This document shows positions 5,868-6,856 of a stretch of DNA of 6,856 nt, piece by piece; the stretch's first letter is position 1, and every line of letters begins with the position of its first letter. A program made the position numbers and the translations under genes. The DNA lies in the NCBI GenBank assembly GCA_021805955.1, contig JAJZDO010000800.1, positions 1 to 6,856 on the forward strand, given 5' to 3'. Under the pieces are notes generated by a model. The model ran no database searches, was not told the origin of the DNA, and worked only from the letters and a program-made list of their open reading frames with translations. This DNA comes from Acidobacteriota bacterium (GTDB taxonomy: Bacteria > Acidobacteriota > Terriglobia > Terriglobales > Acidobacteriaceae).

Positions 5868-6856
5868 ATGACCGCTGATTTTTCTCCACTGACCGACAAC
5901 GACGAAGCCACCATCGACCTCCAGCAGCAGGTCGCGCGGCTTCAGGCTCTGCTGGAGGTTTCGCGCCAGGTCCATGCGACGACCAGCGAGCCGGAGGTGC
6001 TGCGCGCCGTGCTGCGCATCGCCGTCCTTGAGCTGGAGATGGCCGGAGCCGCGTTTGTCGCGCACGATGCCGAGCCGATGATCTTCGGCGACGTTCCCCA
6101 CCCGATTCCCGACTCCGCGTCCGATGCGTTCCCGCTCTGCGACCACGACGGCCATCCGCTCACGACGCTCATCGTCTTCCCGCCAGGGCAGCGCGCGCTC
6201 AGCTTCTACGAATTGGATTTTCTTCAGGGGCTGACACTCCAGGCAGCCGTCGCGCTGGAAAACGCGCGCAACTTCGAGCGCAACCTCCAGTGGGCGCGCG
6301 TACAGAAGGATCTCGACGCCGCGCGCGACATCCAGCGCTCGCTCATCCCGCGCGACCTGCCCGATCTCGCCGGTTTCTCGCTCGCCGTCCGCTCGGAGAC
6401 CTGCTACGAGGTCGGCGGCGACTACGTCGATGTGCTCGCCCAGCCCAGCGGCGAAATCCTGCTCGCCGTCGCCGATGTCGCCGGCAAGGGACTGGCCTCC
6501 GCGCTCATGGCTTCCAGCTTTCGCTCCGCCTTTCGCGCCATGGCCGCCAGCGGCATTCCCCTCCACGCCCTCGCCCGCCAGGCCAACCAGCATCACTGGC
6601 AGGAGGGCGAAGAGGCGCGCCGCCGCTACGTCACGGCCATCGTCGCGCGGCTCGTTCTGGACCCGGCAAACCCCGCTGCGGCCACGCTGGAGATTCTCAA
6701 CGCCGGCCACAATCCCGGCTTCCTGCTCCGGCCCGACGGCCAGACCATCGAAATCTCCGCCTCCGGCACGCCGCTCGGCATGCTGCCCGGCATGACATAC
6801 GAGAGCCAGACCCTGCCGTTTCCGCCCGGCAGCCGACTCCTGCTCTACACCGACGA
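5868..6856 (+). CDS. PP2C-type (SpoIIE/RsbU) serine phosphatase with GAF-like sensor region, 3' end cut
   Basis: The visible 329 residues are the N-terminal sensor and most of the catalytic domain of a cytoplasmic Mn/Mg-dependent phosphatase. Relatives dephosphorylate anti-sigma-factor antagonists or similar partners. Residues 15-135 look like a short GAF domain ending in LTLQAAVALENAR. A long helix (about 130-165) leads to DIQRSLIPRDLP (154-165), the usual entry to the PP2C_SIG domain. Metal-binding motifs follow: EVGGDYVDV (181-189, with Asp185 and Asp188), VADVAGKG (201-208, Asp203), NAGHNP (278-283) and GTPLG (300-304). The window ends within YTDG, so the last Asp motif is only partly seen and about 30-60 residues are probably missing. 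There is no membrane span, so the signal is likely cytosolic. ATG 5868 is the only in-frame ATG near the domain start; its ribosome site is weak (ACGGAG, 16 bases upstream). It may be co-transcribed with the permease. The signal sensed and the partner protein are unknown. Confidence 0.92.
   Translation, partial: MTADFSPLTDNDEATIDLQQQVARLQALLEVSRQVHATTSEPEVLRAVLRIAVLELEMAGAAFVAHDAEPMIFGDVPHPIPDSASDAFPLCDHDGHPLTTLIVFPPGQRALSFYELDFLQGLTLQAAVALENARNFERNLQWARVQKDLDAARDIQRSLIPRDLPDLAGFSLAVRSETCYEVGGDYVDVLAQPSGEILLAVADVAGKGLASALMASSFRSAFRAMAASGIPLHALARQANQHHWQEGEEARRRYVTAIVARLVLDPANPAAATLEILNAGHNPGFLLRPDGQTIEISASGTPLGMLPGMTYESQTLPFPPGSRLLLYTD

Noticed and set aside
5808..6710. Long open frame (300 codons) on the minus strand opposite the phosphatase gene
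   Set aside because: It is a shadow of a GC-rich gene: the translation is rich in Gly, Arg, Glu and Ala with no domain, while the plus strand has clear GAF-like/PP2C motifs.
1..6856. CRISPR arrays, tRNA or rRNA genes, insertion sequences, defence or toxin-antitoxin genes
   Set aside because: Reading both strands showed no regularly spaced repeats, no tRNA-like T-loop or cloverleaf sequences, no transposase motifs and no unassigned small genes with good ribosome sites.

Overview
The window is moderately to highly GC-rich and looks like chromosomal DNA of a Gram-negative-type soil or environmental bacterium. A FucP-type sugar permease next to a GAF-like/SpoIIE-type phosphatase, and the codon style, would fit Acidobacteriota (Terriglobia). 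That assignment is inference from general gene content; the window carries no phylogenetic marker.

Two divergent gene groups flank a gene-free stretch of about 610 bases. Left group, minus strand, transcribed towards position 1: a two-domain family 2 glycosyltransferase (2225-3931), a GT-B fold family 4 glycosyltransferase (1008-2204) and an extended-SDR nucleotide-sugar epimerase/dehydratase (971 to beyond position 1). Spacings of 20 and 36 bases, each with a good Shine-Dalgarno sequence, make one operon likely. Together they look like part of a cell-surface polysaccharide cluster (exopolysaccharide, capsule or O-antigen): the SDR enzyme would prepare an activated sugar and the three transferase domains would add sugars in sequence. 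The cluster probably continues to the left.

Right group, plus strand: a 12-helix FucP/GluP-family sugar permease (4545-5792), then after 75 bases a PP2C-type (SpoIIE/RsbU) serine phosphatase with an N-terminal GAF-like region (5868 to beyond 6856). The phosphatase runs off the right edge just inside its last YTDG motif. No terminator is visible between the two genes, so co-transcription is possible.

The gap 3932-4544 holds no convincing gene. It contains a small hairpin that covers the ribosome binding site of the glycosyltransferase operon, and two weak inverted repeats that could be operators. The left group is visibly less GC-rich than the right group in sampled rows (about 50% against 60-68%), as is common for transferred surface-sugar clusters. 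I see no CRISPR array, RNA gene, insertion sequence or clearly new system. The points most worth a second look are the permease, which lacks both acidic residues that couple protons in E. coli FucP, the tandem-domain glycosyltransferase, and the SDR enzyme, which lacks the residues needed for GDP-mannose 3,5-epimerase or GDP-fucose synthase chemistry.
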